Positions 1 to 7,567 of a DNA stretch of 11,915 nt are shown piece by piece (the first letter of the stretch is position 1; each line of letters begins with the position of its first letter). A program made the translations under genes and the position numbers. Under the pieces are notes generated by a model. That model was not told the origin of the DNA, did no database searches, and saw nothing but the letters and a program-made list of their open reading frames with translations. This stretch comes from Patescibacteria group bacterium (GTDB lineage Bacteria > Patescibacteriota > Minisyncoccia > JAHIHE01): contig JAHILZ010000084.1 of assembly GCA_018896765.1 (NCBI GenBank), positions 1 to 11,915 on the forward strand. Direction: 5' to 3'.

Positions 1-1316
1 ATAGCGCCTTCCCCAATCCAATCATTTACTTTCTTATTGCTATCCGGCATACTTTCATCTTTATTGATATTGACGATACTATTTGCCCCGTCCTTTGTTT
101 CAGATTGTTTTTTGTTTCTGATTTCTTCAATAACGGATTTATACTCTTCAAATGCCGGCGTTCTTTGCTTATTGTTTAACGCCGAGACAAATTCATTTTG
201 ATCGCTTCCATAATAAACAAATTTCCCCGTATAAAACGGCGCGATGGCGCTCATATTATGTTTTTGCGCGTAATAAGCCATAAGCCGTATCCATTTTGCG
301 TCAATCGGCTTCATAAACTCTTTAATACTTATAGCTATTTGTTGAGAATTATTCATGGCCGATGTCCACGTTTCCAACATCCATGTTTCTTTTCCTTTTG
401 AATTCGCGTAATCTATAGCATCGCCAACCACATCGCCTTTCCCTAAACTTCCGGAGTATTCCGAATAAATTCCTTCCGTGCCGTAAATATCGAATCCGAC
501 AATATCCAAATCTTTGATATCGGAAACTATCCGCAAAAAACTAAGCTCTTCTTTATGCCCCGCCACAGCAGTTTTAGTATTAGGACTTAATTGTTTGGAT
601 AGTTCCGCAATTCTTCCAACCAATCCTTTCCATTCCGAATCGCTTGCTTTAAAATTATATTTGCGCCCCATTGTTTCCGGCTCAATAACAATGCCATAAT
701 AATCGGGTTTTATCAGAGCTATGATATTTTTCGTATAGTCGCTTAATGCTTTATCATAATCGCCAAAACTCATTTCTATATCGTCGAAGCGGGCGCCTAT
801 AAACAACTTTTTCCCGCTATTGCGTATTTTATTTATAAGCGCGTCATATCTTTCTTTTTGAGAAAAATAACTTCCCGGACGGATATATAATAAAACCGTA
901 TCCGGATTTACTTCCAAAATCGCATCGAGCATTTTAGTGTCTATGTCTGAATTTGTTTTTACAAATATGTTGTCGCTTGCATACACATGGTATACTCCAA
1001 AATTCATCTCGTTATATTCGGCGGGCTTCCATTCAACCAGTTTTTCATCAAGCCATTTTACTTTTTCGATATATAAATTCCTGTATTCGTTCGGCACATC
1101 GGAAGGAACCGAAATATTTCCCGCCTGATAATTTTGCTGATAGTTAATATTACTATTGTTTTTTATCCTATTAATTCTTTTAAAAACAAATGCTGCCGCG
1201 ACGATCAATAGTACGACTACTAAAATAACTAAGATTTTTTTGTTCATAGTTTTAGTTAATAATGTTAATAATAAAATCGCTAAAAATAAAATTCCTATTA
1301 AAAATATCTTTTTCAT
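1..1316 (-). CDS. Membrane-anchored TIM-barrel glycoside-hydrolase-like protein (3' end outside window)
   Basis: The frame is open from ATG 1316 to the window edge, about 438 residues without a stop. The N-terminus has two hydrophobic stretches (residues about 4-21 and 28-45), then a linker, then a globular domain. A second ATG at 1247 (residue 24, MNKKILVIL) would leave one signal-anchor helix and is a credible alternative start; neither has a clear ribosome site. Alternating strands resemble a (beta/alpha)8 barrel: VLLYIRPGSY (141-150), LFIGARFDD (171-179), GIVIEPETMG (208-217), GFDIYGTEG (274-282), WMLETWTS (312-319). By analogy with clan GH-A hydrolases, E212 or E214 after strand 4 could be the acid/base and E315 after strand 7 the nucleophile. 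That assignment is inference. The protein is probably exported and anchored, acting on an external polysaccharide. It starts 8 nt after the preceding small gene, so the two are probably cotranscribed. The exact GH family is not recognised. Confidence 0.75.
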   Translation of the reverse strand, partial: MKKIFLIGILFLAILLLTLLTKTMNKKILVILVVVLLIVAAAFVFKRINRIKNNSNINYQQNYQAGNISVPSDVPNEYRNLYIEKVKWLDEKLVEWKPAEYNEMNFGVYHVYASDNIFVKTNSDIDTKMLDAILEVNPDTVLLYIRPGSYFSQKERYDALINKIRNSGKKLFIGARFDDIEMSFGDYDKALSDYTKNIIALIKPDYYGIVIEPETMGRKYNFKASDSEWKGLVGRIAELSKQLSPNTKTAVAGHKEELSFLRIVSDIKDLDIVGFDIYGTEGIYSEYSGSLGKGDVVGDAIDYANSKGKETWMLETWTSAMNNSQQIAISIKEFMKPIDAKWIRLMAYYAQKHNMSAIAPFYTGKFVYYGSDQNEFVSALNNKQRTPAFEEYKSVIEEIRNKKQSETKDGANSIVNINKDESMPDSNKKVNDWIGEGA

Positions 1317-1324
1317 AAATAAAT

Positions 1325-1568
1325 TTAAACCATTATCTGGATGATTGCAACCAGCGCGATTATCGCCCAAATAATATTCAAAGCCGCCGGCTGCTTCGCG
1401 TTTTTCTTAAACGAAATATACGCTACCCCCCCCCGCTCCGGTAAAATTAAGAACTTGATAAAAAACACTGGAAGATGCTAAAAACCCAAAACTAACTAAT
1501 CCGTAAGCCAATAAAATCGCCGCCATACCATACCAGCCAATAACTTCATCTATAAAATTTTTGTTCAT
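1325..1568 (-). pseudogene. CBU_0592-like small membrane protein, frame broken at a 9-nt G run
   Basis: As read, ATG 1568 opens a 53-residue ORF that begins MNKNFIDEVIGWYGMAAILL and stops soon after a run of nine Cs (1426-1434, G on the coding strand). Removing one G joins it to a second frame reading VAYISFKKNAKQPAALNIIW and on to IQIMV, with a TAA at 1325-1327. The restored product is 80 residues with two or three membrane helices. This matches the length and pattern of the small CBU_0592-like membrane proteins (IGW..A..LLAY...S.......YQ..N..GA, then a basic loop and LNIIWA). The function of that family is unknown to me. The break could be a real mutation, phase variation by slippage on the G run, or a sequencing error in a homopolymer. 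The next gene begins 8 nt downstream, which suggests the full-length frame is the ancestral one. Confidence 0.6.
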
Positions 1569-1612
1569 TTTTTTATCTTAGAATGATCTAATTTTTATCA
1601 TTTGACATTTGA

Positions 1613-1691
1613 ATTTTGACATTTTACCCTGTTAAATAGACTGTTCGCAGTTTAAAATCCAGAAAGAATTTTATTTAACAGGGTGAATTTG
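1613..1691. repeat. 79-bp palindromic element, copy 1 (inverted relative to copy 2)
   Basis: The ends are inverted repeats: ACCCTGTTAAATA at 1626-1638 and TATTTAACAGGGT at 1672-1684. Between them are two smaller hairpins, ACTG-TTCG-CAGT and AAAAT-n9-ATTTT, so the whole could fold as a cloverleaf. All 79 bases are the exact reverse complement of 5696-5774. It lies between the DUF3048 gene and the CBU_0592-like gene. The ends suggest a REP/MITE-like non-autonomous element; that mobility is inference. Confidence 0.85.
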
Positions 1692-1803
1692 TCATTGGAA
1701 ATTTGTCATTTGACATTAAAAACATGAGTTTGCTTCGCCGCTTCGGCTCCTCGCAATGACATCTTTTTTCCGACTTTATAACTTTCAACTTTTTACTTTA
1801 TAA
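1692..1803. other. Intergenic stretch with a dispersed GTCATTGCGAGG-type repeat
   Basis: This gap holds TTTGACATT-like words and, at 1729-1760 read on the minus strand, GTCATTGCGAGGAGCCGAAG followed by CGGCGAAGCAAA. The latter resembles a short repeat dispersed in intergenic DNA of many bacteria. Near 1770-1805 there are TTTATAACTTT words like the tandem repeat at 8514-8566. No gene is visible here. Confidence 0.5.
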
Positions 1804-2865
1804 CTATTTCAACCACTCCGTCTTTTGATTTGTCTGTATAATTTCCACCCAAATATTCCCTGTCGCGAATTTTATTTCGGTGCCGAAATTATCTAAAAAA
1901 TATAGTTTTGCGGAAGATGCGTTTTTCTGCCATACGCCTTCAATTTTCTCGCCATTTCTGTAAAATTCCGCTTTGCCTTTTCCTTCAAGAACAACATCGT
2001 TGTATTCGCCTTCGATTTGCTTGGATTGAGCGTACAGGACGACAACATTTTTTGCCGTCACTTGTTTTTTGTTATTCCTGTCAATTTCTTTTTTTCCTCC
2101 CCGCCACCGGAGATAAGAATTTGTGGCGGCGTCATATTTATACTCTACCCGAAATTCTCCCGGATAGCCAATGATTATAGTTTGCAGGTCGTAGTTTGCA
2201 GGTTGTAGGTTTTCCCGCGAATAACCTTTGAAATTGTTTTCCATCCTGAAGCCCAATTTTGCGGCTGCCGCAAGTATTTTTTCGCCATTCGTAAAACCAT
2301 TATGCGGAGCCGGAAGATTATTTTTCCTGTAAAAAACGCCATAAGGATTAGCCAAAGCATCCAAATCATCTATCGCGCCTGTTTTTAATTTATCCAGCGC
2401 GAAATGCGACCCGCCCCAATGGACAAAAATCGCATCGACACTCTTGGCCAAATCAATAAAATCATGCCGCGCGCTCCGGATACTGCCAATCTCCGTCGGA
2501 ATTATACAACCAAAAACCGCCATCAAGCGAGTAATGCTATCCGTGATTACCGGCATTTCAAAAACAATATCCGCCTCGCTGATCCCGGAAAGCGGCCGCG
2601 TTATCGCGTCAATGGCAAGCATAACGGCAATGGATCTCCTTGTGCTATTCTGGCAAGATTCTTGCCCATACGGCGTAACCGCTTCATCGCTAAGCTCATC
2701 GACATCGTTTTTTACAACAACCGATGTCTCCGGAGCGGAAATTATTACGCCCTTGCTTTCATTAATAATCTCATAATTCTGTCTGTTAAAAAAACCGCTA
2801 TTGCCGAGATAAGCGAAAACCGCCAAAATAATGATAACACCAATAATTATTTTTATATTTTTCAT
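1804..2865 (-). CDS. DUF3048 (YerB-like) membrane-anchored protein
   Basis: The 353-residue product begins with a signal-anchor helix (residues 5-20, IKIIIGVIIILAVFAY) and has no lipobox cysteine. A low-complexity linker follows. The DUF3048 N-terminal domain starts near residue 70 and is recognisable from RPLSGISEADIVFEMPV, ITRLMAVF and IGSIRSARHDFIDLA, then VHWGGSHFALD and the PHNGFTNGEKI segment. The C-terminal part (about 225-345) has the small-strand pattern typical of DUF3048_C, including NVVVLYAQ near its middle. The family is conserved in Firmicutes (YerB) and common in CPR genomes. Its biochemical role is not established, but the anchor places it outside the membrane. The start lies 30 nt after the polA stop, with no Shine-Dalgarno sequence, so it is probably read from the polA transcript. 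Confidence 0.88.
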   Translation of the reverse strand: MKNIKIIIGVIIILAVFAYLGNSGFFNRQNYEIINESKGVIISAPETSVVVKNDVDELSDEAVTPYGQESCQNSTRRSIAVMLAIDAITRPLSGISEADIVFEMPVITDSITRLMAVFGCIIPTEIGSIRSARHDFIDLAKSVDAIFVHWGGSHFALDKLKTGAIDDLDALANPYGVFYRKNNLPAPHNGFTNGEKILAAAAKLGFRMENNFKGYSRENLQPANYDLQTIIIGYPGEFRVEYKYDAATNSYLRWRGGKKEIDRNNKKQVTAKNVVVLYAQSKQIEGEYNDVVLEGKGKAEFYRNGEKIEGVWQKNASSAKLYFLDNFGTEIKFATGNIWVEIIQTNQKTEWLK

Positions 2866-2895
2866 AAATAACTTTTAATTTTTCATTTTTAACTT

Positions 2896-5658
2896 TTAAC
2901 TTCCGCCTATGGCGGACATCTCTCCCCAATTCTCTCCCTGATAAGCGCTTACTTTCAGGGGCGTTTTCAACATATAAATATTTTCCATTATTTTTTTTAT
3001 TTCTTTGGCATAAAAATCAATCTTTTCGCTGGTCGCTTCAAAAACCAATTCATCATGCACCTGAAGCACAAGATTAATATCCGGATCGCTCCCGAATTTT
3101 TTATCAACCGCGATCATCGCCAGCTTGATAATATCCGCCGCTGTTCCTTGCACCGGCATATTAATCGCCATACGCTCGGCCGCCGACCTCACCTGAAAAT
3201 TAGGCGAGCGCAATTCCGGCAGCCATCTCCGGCGCCCAAAAACAGTTTCCGCGTAACCTAAACGCTTCGCTTTTTCAATCAATTCAGCGCGGAAACGATC
3301 AATGCCGGAAAATTTCGCCAGATATTTTTCAATAAATTGCCCTGCCTCAGCCATGCTCATGCCTGTCGCCAGTGAAAATCCATGCGCGCTCATTCCGTAA
3401 ATAATGCCAAAATTAAGCGCTTTCGCCTCGCTTCTCATTTTCGCCGTCACTTGCTCCGCGGGAATTTCATAAACTTCCGCGGAAGTCTGAGCATGAATAT
3501 CGCCGCCATCCAAAAAAATGTTGATCATTTTCTCGTCGTTCGCCATCGAAGCGATAATTCTCAATTCGATCTGAGAATAATCAAAGCTCGCGAGCCGCCA
3601 GCTCTTATGCCTGGCGATAAAAGACATCCTGATCTCGTTTCCAATCTCGGTCTTAATCGGAATATTCTGCAAATTGGGATCCGAGGAAGAAAGCCGCCCG
3701 GTAGAAGTAAGCGCCTGATTAAAAGTGGTGTGCACCGCGCCGGTATTGGGATTAACGAGTTTGGGAAGCGCGTCGGTGTAAGTCGATTTTATCTTGGCCA
3801 GCTCGCGGTATTGAATTATCGGGCCGACGATCGGGTGCAATAATTTTATTTGGTCCAAAGAAGCGGCAGCGGTGGAATAATTTGTTTTTGTCCTCTTAAG
3901 GCCTTCCGCGGGGATGCCCAGTTTTTCAAAAAGAACGCGAGAAAGCTCTCTGGTGGAATTTATATTGAAAGTTTCTCCGGCCAAAGAAAAAATGGCTTCT
4001 TTTATTTTATCGATCTTCTCGCCGATCTTAAACGATAAATTTTCAAGGCGCTCAACATCGATCTTAATGCCGGTAATTTCCATTTTGCTTAAAACCGGCG
4101 CCAGCGGCAGCTCTATTTCGCGCGCCAGCGAAATTAAATTTTTCTTTTCCAAATCTTTGATCAAGGATTCTGACAATTCCATAATCAAAGCCGCGCGCGA
4201 AGCGATATTTTCCACTCCGCCGGCCGACAAATTTTCCCTGCCGAGATATTCAAAAGCCATTTTTTCCACGCTATAATCCCGCTTGCCGGGGCCCAAAAGA
4301 TAAGCGCCGATCATTATATCAAAACCTTCCGGCAAAGTATTGATTTTTATGTCAAGAGCGGCAAAAACTTTAATGCTTGTTTTAAAATCATAGCCGCTTT
4401 TAACGATTTCCGCGTCTTCAAAAATATTTTTTAGCGCTTCCAAAATTTCTCCCTTGATATTTGCCGCTTTGATTTCCCATGCCTCATATCCCAAAGCAAG
4501 GCCGAGAGTTTTCAAGCGATATTCGTATTCCTTGAATTCATAATCTAAAGCGAAAAAAAACTTTCCTTCTTTTTTTATTTTTTCCGCGATCATTTTCACC
4601 TCATTCATATTTTCCACTGCTTGAATTTTTATTTCCGCTTTTTTTAAATCCCCCTCAATTCCCCTTTGCAAAGGGGGAAAATCATTTTTTATTTCTCCCT
4701 TTCGAAAAGAGAGACTAAGAGGGATTTTCTTTTCATCGATTCCGTTGCCGTTCAATCGATTTATCAAACTGAAAAAATTCAATTCTTGAAAAAGTCGGAC
4801 GATTTTTCCCCTTTCGACAAGCCGCGCCCGGCTTTTTTCCAAATCAAGATCCAGCGGCACATCCAAACGGATAGTGCCTAAATATTTGCTAAAATACGCT
4901 TGTTCTTTGAATTCCATTAATTTCGCGGCAAGCTTGGGCTTGATCCGCAAGTCAACCACCTCTTTTTTTTCTTCCAAATTTTTATAAATGCCGTCTATGC
5001 TGCCAAATTCTTTTAAAAGCGTCCCTGCTGTTTTCTCGCCAATACCCGGCACGCCGGGAATATTGTCGGAAGGATCGCCCCGCAAGCCCTTGTAATCCGC
5101 CATTTGACCGGGCGCGAGATTGTATCTTTCCCGTATCGCTTTTTCGTCATAAATCACCGTATCGCTGATGCCTTTTCTGAAAGTATAAATTATGACATTG
5201 TCGTTTACCAGCTGCAAAGTATCAAGATCGCCGGTTAAAATAATAATTTCATAGGGCGCGTCAGAAAATATTTTTGGGGCTTCTGCCGCGATCGTGCCGA
5301 TAATATCATCCGCCTCAAATCCTTCCTTCTCATAAACCGGAATGCCGAAAGCCGAAATGATTTCCTTGATTCTGGGGATCTGAGTATAAAATTCTTCCGG
5401 AGCTTTGGCCCGATGCGCTTTATAGTCTTCAAATTCATTATGCCGAAAAGTAGGCGCCGCCATATCAAAAGCGCAGATAATATAATCCGGAGAGAACTTT
5501 TTCATAATCTTGAGAAGCAGGGCGGTAAAACCATAAACAGCATTGACCACTTGGCCTTTTTTGTCGGTCAAAGGCGGAATCGCATGATACGCGCGATGCA
5601 TTAGAGCGTTGCTGTCCACAAGAACTAACTTTTTTTTAATAAATTTTTTTGAGTCCAT
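2896..5658 (-). CDS. polA: DNA polymerase I
   Basis: This 920-residue enzyme joins a 5'-3' flap exonuclease domain to a family A polymerase, for Okazaki fragment maturation and repair. Exonuclease motifs include LVLVDSNALMHRAYH (11-25), AFDMAAPTFRH (63-73), EADDIIG (115-121), LTGDLDTLQL (141-150) and GDPSDNIPGVPGIGEKTA (194-211). The polymerase motifs are intact: TSTGRLSSSDPNLQNIPI (651-668), motif A FDYSQIELR with D693, the O-helix R742/K746/F750/Y754, and motif C VHDE with D869-E870. The middle 3'-5' exonuclease domain keeps D372 and E374 (ALDYE), but the places expected for the third acid and the YxxxD motif read SGYDFKTS (421-428) and NIASRAAL (484-491). Proofreading is therefore probably lost. 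Residues 312-338 (IPLSLSFRKGE and FPPLQRGIEGD) are encoded by a repeat inserted between the exonuclease domains. ATG 5658 has no Shine-Dalgarno sequence. Confidence 0.98.
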   Translation of the reverse strand: MDSKKFIKKKLVLVDSNALMHRAYHAIPPLTDKKGQVVNAVYGFTALLLKIMKKFSPDYIICAFDMAAPTFRHNEFEDYKAHRAKAPEEFYTQIPRIKEIISAFGIPVYEKEGFEADDIIGTIAAEAPKIFSDAPYEIIILTGDLDTLQLVNDNVIIYTFRKGISDTVIYDEKAIRERYNLAPGQMADYKGLRGDPSDNIPGVPGIGEKTAGTLLKEFGSIDGIYKNLEEKKEVVDLRIKPKLAAKLMEFKEQAYFSKYLGTIRLDVPLDLDLEKSRARLVERGKIVRLFQELNFFSLINRLNGNGIDEKKIPLSLSFRKGEIKNDFPPLQRGIEGDLKKAEIKIQAVENMNEVKMIAEKIKKEGKFFFALDYEFKEYEYRLKTLGLALGYEAWEIKAANIKGEILEALKNIFEDAEIVKSGYDFKTSIKVFAALDIKINTLPEGFDIMIGAYLLGPGKRDYSVEKMAFEYLGRENLSAGGVENIASRAALIMELSESLIKDLEKKNLISLAREIELPLAPVLSKMEITGIKIDVERLENLSFKIGEKIDKIKEAIFSLAGETFNINSTRELSRVLFEKLGIPAEGLKRTKTNYSTAAASLDQIKLLHPIVGPIIQYRELAKIKSTYTDALPKLVNPNTGAVHTTFNQALTSTGRLSSSDPNLQNIPIKTEIGNEIRMSFIARHKSWRLASFDYSQIELRIIASMANDEKMINIFLDGGDIHAQTSAEVYEIPAEQVTAKMRSEAKALNFGIIYGMSAHGFSLATGMSMAEAGQFIEKYLAKFSGIDRFRAELIEKAKRLGYAETVFGRRRWLPELRSPNFQVRSAAERMAINMPVQGTAADIIKLAMIAVDKKFGSDPDINLVLQVHDELVFEATSEKIDFYAKEIKKIMENIYMLKTPLKVSAYQGENWGEMSAIGGS
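4648..4725 (-). repeat. Palindromic repeat inserted in frame in polA
   Basis: The stretch contains a perfect 16-bp palindrome CCCCTTTGCAAAGGGG (4661-4676) flanked by related C/T-rich words (AATCCCCCTCAATT and TTTCTCCCTTTCG). It translates as IPLSLSFRKGE and FPPLQRGIEGD, a signature of CCCCCTTT-AAAGGGGG intergenic repeats when they are read as protein. It falls in the linker between the 5'-3' exonuclease and the vestigial 3'-5' exonuclease domain, where extra residues would be tolerated. The sequence is seen directly; its origin by insertion is inferred. Confidence 0.7.
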
Positions 5659-5695
5659 AAGTATTTTTTAATTTCAAAGCTCAAATTTCAAATGT

Positions 5696-5774
5696 CAAAT
5701 TCACCCTGTTAAATAAAATTCTTTCTGGATTTTAAACTGCGAACAGTCTATTTAACAGGGTAAAATGTCAAAAT
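5696..5774. repeat. 79-bp palindromic element, copy 2
   Basis: This is the exact reverse complement of 1613-1691, with ACCCTGTTAAATA near the left end and TATTTAACAGGGT near the right. It lies in the polA leader, 37 bp before the polA ATG and downstream of the proposed promoter, so its hairpins would be transcribed in the 5' untranslated region. TTTGACATT-type words surround both copies. Confidence 0.85.
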
Positions 5775-5868
5775 CCAAATTTCAAACCTAATTCTGTTTA
5801 TTTTTTGACATTTAATCGTTTGGCATTGATTTGACATTTGGCATTAGTCCTTTGTTATTTCTTATCCT
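5775..5868. other. Intergenic leader with TTTGACATT / TTTGGCATT words
   Basis: The polA-side gap carries repeated short words (TTTGACATT, TTTGGCATT) in both orientations, like those around copy 1 of the palindromic element. No ORF is supported. Confidence 0.4.
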
Positions 5869-5897
5869 ATTATAGCTTTTTTTCCTCTTTTGAGCAA
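5869..5897 (-). promoter_or_regulatory. Probable sigma-70-type promoter for polA
   Basis: On the minus strand, TTGCTC (5897-5892) lies 17 nt from a perfect TATAAT (5874-5869). It sits immediately after the terminator of the upstream gene. It would give a leader of about 200 nt before polA that includes the 79-bp element. The -35 matches only 3 of 6 consensus bases. Confidence 0.5.
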
Positions 5898-5925
5898 ATA
5901 AAACCGGCCTTTTTACCAAGCCGGC
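5897..5925 (-). terminator. Rho-independent terminator after the 66-residue gene
   Basis: On the minus strand the arms GCCGGC (5925-5920) and GCCGGT (5908-5903) pair around an 11-nt loop, followed by TTTATT. It lies 17 nt after the stop codon at 5943. This separates the upstream genes from the polA unit. Confidence 0.7.
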
Positions 5926-5942
5926 TTTCTGCAAAATATTCG

Positions 5943-6143
5943 CTATTTTTCCTCTTGCTCTCTTTTCATCGCCTCAAGCTTTTCCTTTTTTACCTCAATT
6001 ACTTCCATCATCATTTTTTTTGCATTTCCTGATAATTTTGAAAGCGTTTCTTCCGACTTTCTAATTAATGCTTCAAGCTCTTTCGGATCCTGACCATCTG
6101 TTTTAAAATTTATATCTTTTTCCAAACCATTTTCTCTGCTCAT
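5943..6143 (-). CDS. Small charged coiled-coil-like protein, unknown function
   Basis: The product has 66 residues, begins MSRENGLEKDINFKTDGQDP, and is rich in Lys and Glu. From about residue 20 to the end it shows a heptad-like spacing of Leu, Ile and Met (LEALIRKSEETLSKL, then VIEVKKEKLEAMKREQ), suggesting one long helix or coiled coil. There is no signal peptide, membrane segment or cysteine. The start has an A/T-rich leader without a Shine-Dalgarno sequence. A good terminator follows 17 nt after the stop, which supports a real gene. I do not recognise a family. Confidence 0.65.
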   Translation of the reverse strand: MSRENGLEKDINFKTDGQDPKELEALIRKSEETLSKLSGNAKKMMMEVIEVKKEKLEAMKREQEEK

Positions 6144-6326
6144 ATTTTTTTAATTTAATGATTAGCTTAATAATATAACATAATAAATTAGACCTTCGGC
6201 GCTAATTTCGCGGATTTACCCTGTTAAATAATCCCGAAAATGGGATTCCCGCTTTGCGGGATTTAACAGGGTGAACGCGGACTTAACGCGGAAAATGCGG
6301 AAATATTGAAATTCCTTAGCAATAAA
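6144..6326. other. Gap with hairpin element and CGCGGA words
   Basis: This gap holds the third ACCCTGTTAAAT element (6218-6272). It is flanked by repeated CGCGGA/GCGGAA words at 6210-6300, and by a 28-bp segment at 6304-6331, running into the end of the next gene, that recurs at 7579-7606. An AT-rich stretch at 6165-6190 (TTATTATGTTATATTATT) may promote the 66-residue gene, but no convincing -35 is seen. Confidence 0.4.
6218..6272. repeat. Palindromic element, copy 3 (same ends, different interior)
   Basis: ACCCTGTTAAAT (6218-6229) and ATTTAACAGGGT (6261-6272) are the same inverted ends as in the 79-bp copies. The interior is unrelated in sequence but again holds two hairpins: AATCCC-n6-GGGATT, and CCCGC-TTT-GCGGG. 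The conserved shape with a changed interior suggests a family of structured elements. Confidence 0.8.
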
Positions 6327-7481
6327 TTATTCTTTCGCGTCAATCTTTTCAATTTCCAAGCCATTCATCCACTTCAAGATATTTTCATGTTCCGCCGCCG
6401 GATATTCATGCCCTAATCCAGGCAAAATTTTGAATTCCATTTTAGCTCCATACTGCAAAAGTATTTTTTCCTGATTTACCGCTTCATCAGCCGCCTCATT
6501 GTTTGCTCCGTGTACGACATAAAAATTGACATCTCGCGCTTTGCTTAATTTATCAAGAATCCCCGCCTCAAGCGGCAAATAACCATCGATTGGAATAACA
6601 CCCCGAAATTTTATATCGCCGTCAAGCGCAATAATATACGCGCTCGACGCCCCGGCCGAATACCCGGTAAGGAATATTTTATTTTCGTCTATTTTATATT
6701 TTTTTTGGATGTTCGCCAGCACCGCATTGGCAAAATCGCTAATTTCGAGCCAAGGATAAGATTCGACCGTGCTGCCGCTTGGATATGTTTTAGGATATGC
6801 CTGAAGCGCGGCTGCTAAAAAACCGTTCTTATCGGCATCGCTCTGCCAAAACTTAATATAATCTTTTGCATTGCCTTCAAAACCATGCAACCCGATTAAC
6901 AAAGAATGCTCTTTGTTCATATCAATATCGCAAGGCGCGTAAAAAGAATATTTCCAGTTTTTATTCGACAAAGAAATCTCTTCTTTGAAAACCGCCGGAC
7001 CGGATAATGCTATCGGCAAATCCAAAGAAACCGCCGGCGCGGCTAAAGAATCCGGCAATATCGAATTCTTTATATCTCCAAATATTTTTTCATATAAATC
7101 TTTATCCGCATTTTTTATTTTCTCTTTCATTATTTCCAGTTCTTCCGCCGACAATTTTCCTTCCGCGCCGCTTACAAAAGGGCTGTAGCCATTTTTGACT
7201 TCCGTAAAATCCGCGTATCCATCCCCGTCCGTATCATTTTTTTCAAAATTCGTCCCGATATTTTTTTCAATTCTATCCGGCAACCCGTCATCGTCGGCAT
7301 CTAAATTTTCATTCATGCTTTCTTCGCTTTCATTTTTCCGGCCTTCCGCGTCGCTTGAATTTCCTTCTGAAAAATTACTTCCTTTTACAAATATCAAAAT
7401 TCCGCTCGCGAATAAAACCAGCAAACCGCCTAAAATAAACGGCCTTAGCCCGATAATTATTTTTTTTTTGCCGTTTTCCAT
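6327..7481 (-). CDS. Membrane-anchored TSP3-repeat alpha/beta hydrolase (esterase/depolymerase-like)
   Basis: This 384-residue protein has a cytoplasmic basic start and one anchor helix (residues 14-32). An acidic Ser/Glu linker follows, then two thrombospondin type 3-like calcium loops: DADDDGLPDRIEKN (61-74) and DTDGDGYADFTEV (83-95), ending in GYSP. A helical stretch (LYEKIFGDIK) leads to an alpha/beta hydrolase domain of about 220 residues. Its features are the oxyanion segment LHGFEGN (198-204), the nucleophile elbow GYSAG with S275 (273-277), and GLGHEYP with H358. The acid may be D332 in HGANNEAADEAV, which is less certain. The fold resembles PHB-depolymerase/feruloyl-esterase-type hydrolases, so an ester substrate outside the membrane is plausible but not shown. 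An AGGAAAG sequence lies 13 nt upstream of the ATG. Codons 5-8 contain a run of ten As, a possible slippage site. Confidence 0.85.
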   Translation of the reverse strand: MENGKKKIIIGLRPFILGGLLVLFASGILIFVKGSNFSEGNSSDAEGRKNESEESMNENLDADDDGLPDRIEKNIGTNFEKNDTDGDGYADFTEVKNGYSPFVSGAEGKLSAEELEIMKEKIKNADKDLYEKIFGDIKNSILPDSLAAPAVSLDLPIALSGPAVFKEEISLSNKNWKYSFYAPCDIDMNKEHSLLIGLHGFEGNAKDYIKFWQSDADKNGFLAAALQAYPKTYPSGSTVESYPWLEISDFANAVLANIQKKYKIDENKIFLTGYSAGASSAYIIALDGDIKFRGVIPIDGYLPLEAGILDKLSKARDVNFYVVHGANNEAADEAVNQEKILLQYGAKMEFKILPGLGHEYPAAEHENILKWMNGLEIEKIDAKE

Positions 7482-7536
7482 TTTTTCTTTTTCTTTCCTG
7501 TTTCTAATGCAAATATAAATTAAGCCTCGCGGCGCA

Positions 7537-7567
7537 CTACATTCTAAAACCGAGTTTTAGAATGTAG
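7537..7567. repeat. 14-bp-stem hairpin in the gap between the two TSP3 genes
   Basis: CTACATTCTAAAAC (7537-7550) and GTTTTAGAATGTAG (7554-7567) are perfect complements around CGA. GCGC at 7532-7535 and 7571-7574 extends the stem after a small bulge. There is no T run on either side, so it does not look like a standard terminator. It could stall RNase or be a palindromic repeat element. Confidence 0.8.

Noticed and set aside
2404..2871. Plus-strand ORF of 155 codons
   Set aside because: It lies wholly antisense to the DUF3048 gene, has no family features, and shows basic low-complexity composition.
3382..3843. Plus-strand ORF of 153 codons
   Set aside because: It is antisense to the conserved polymerase motifs of polA, whose frame is certain.
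4648..4725. An intein or intron in polA
   Set aside because: The extra segment is only about 27 codons, lies in a linker, and has no splicing motifs; it matches a palindromic repeat.
6218..6272. A rho-independent terminator for the hydrolase gene
   Set aside because: The stems are strong but no T run follows on the minus strand, and its ends match the repeat family.
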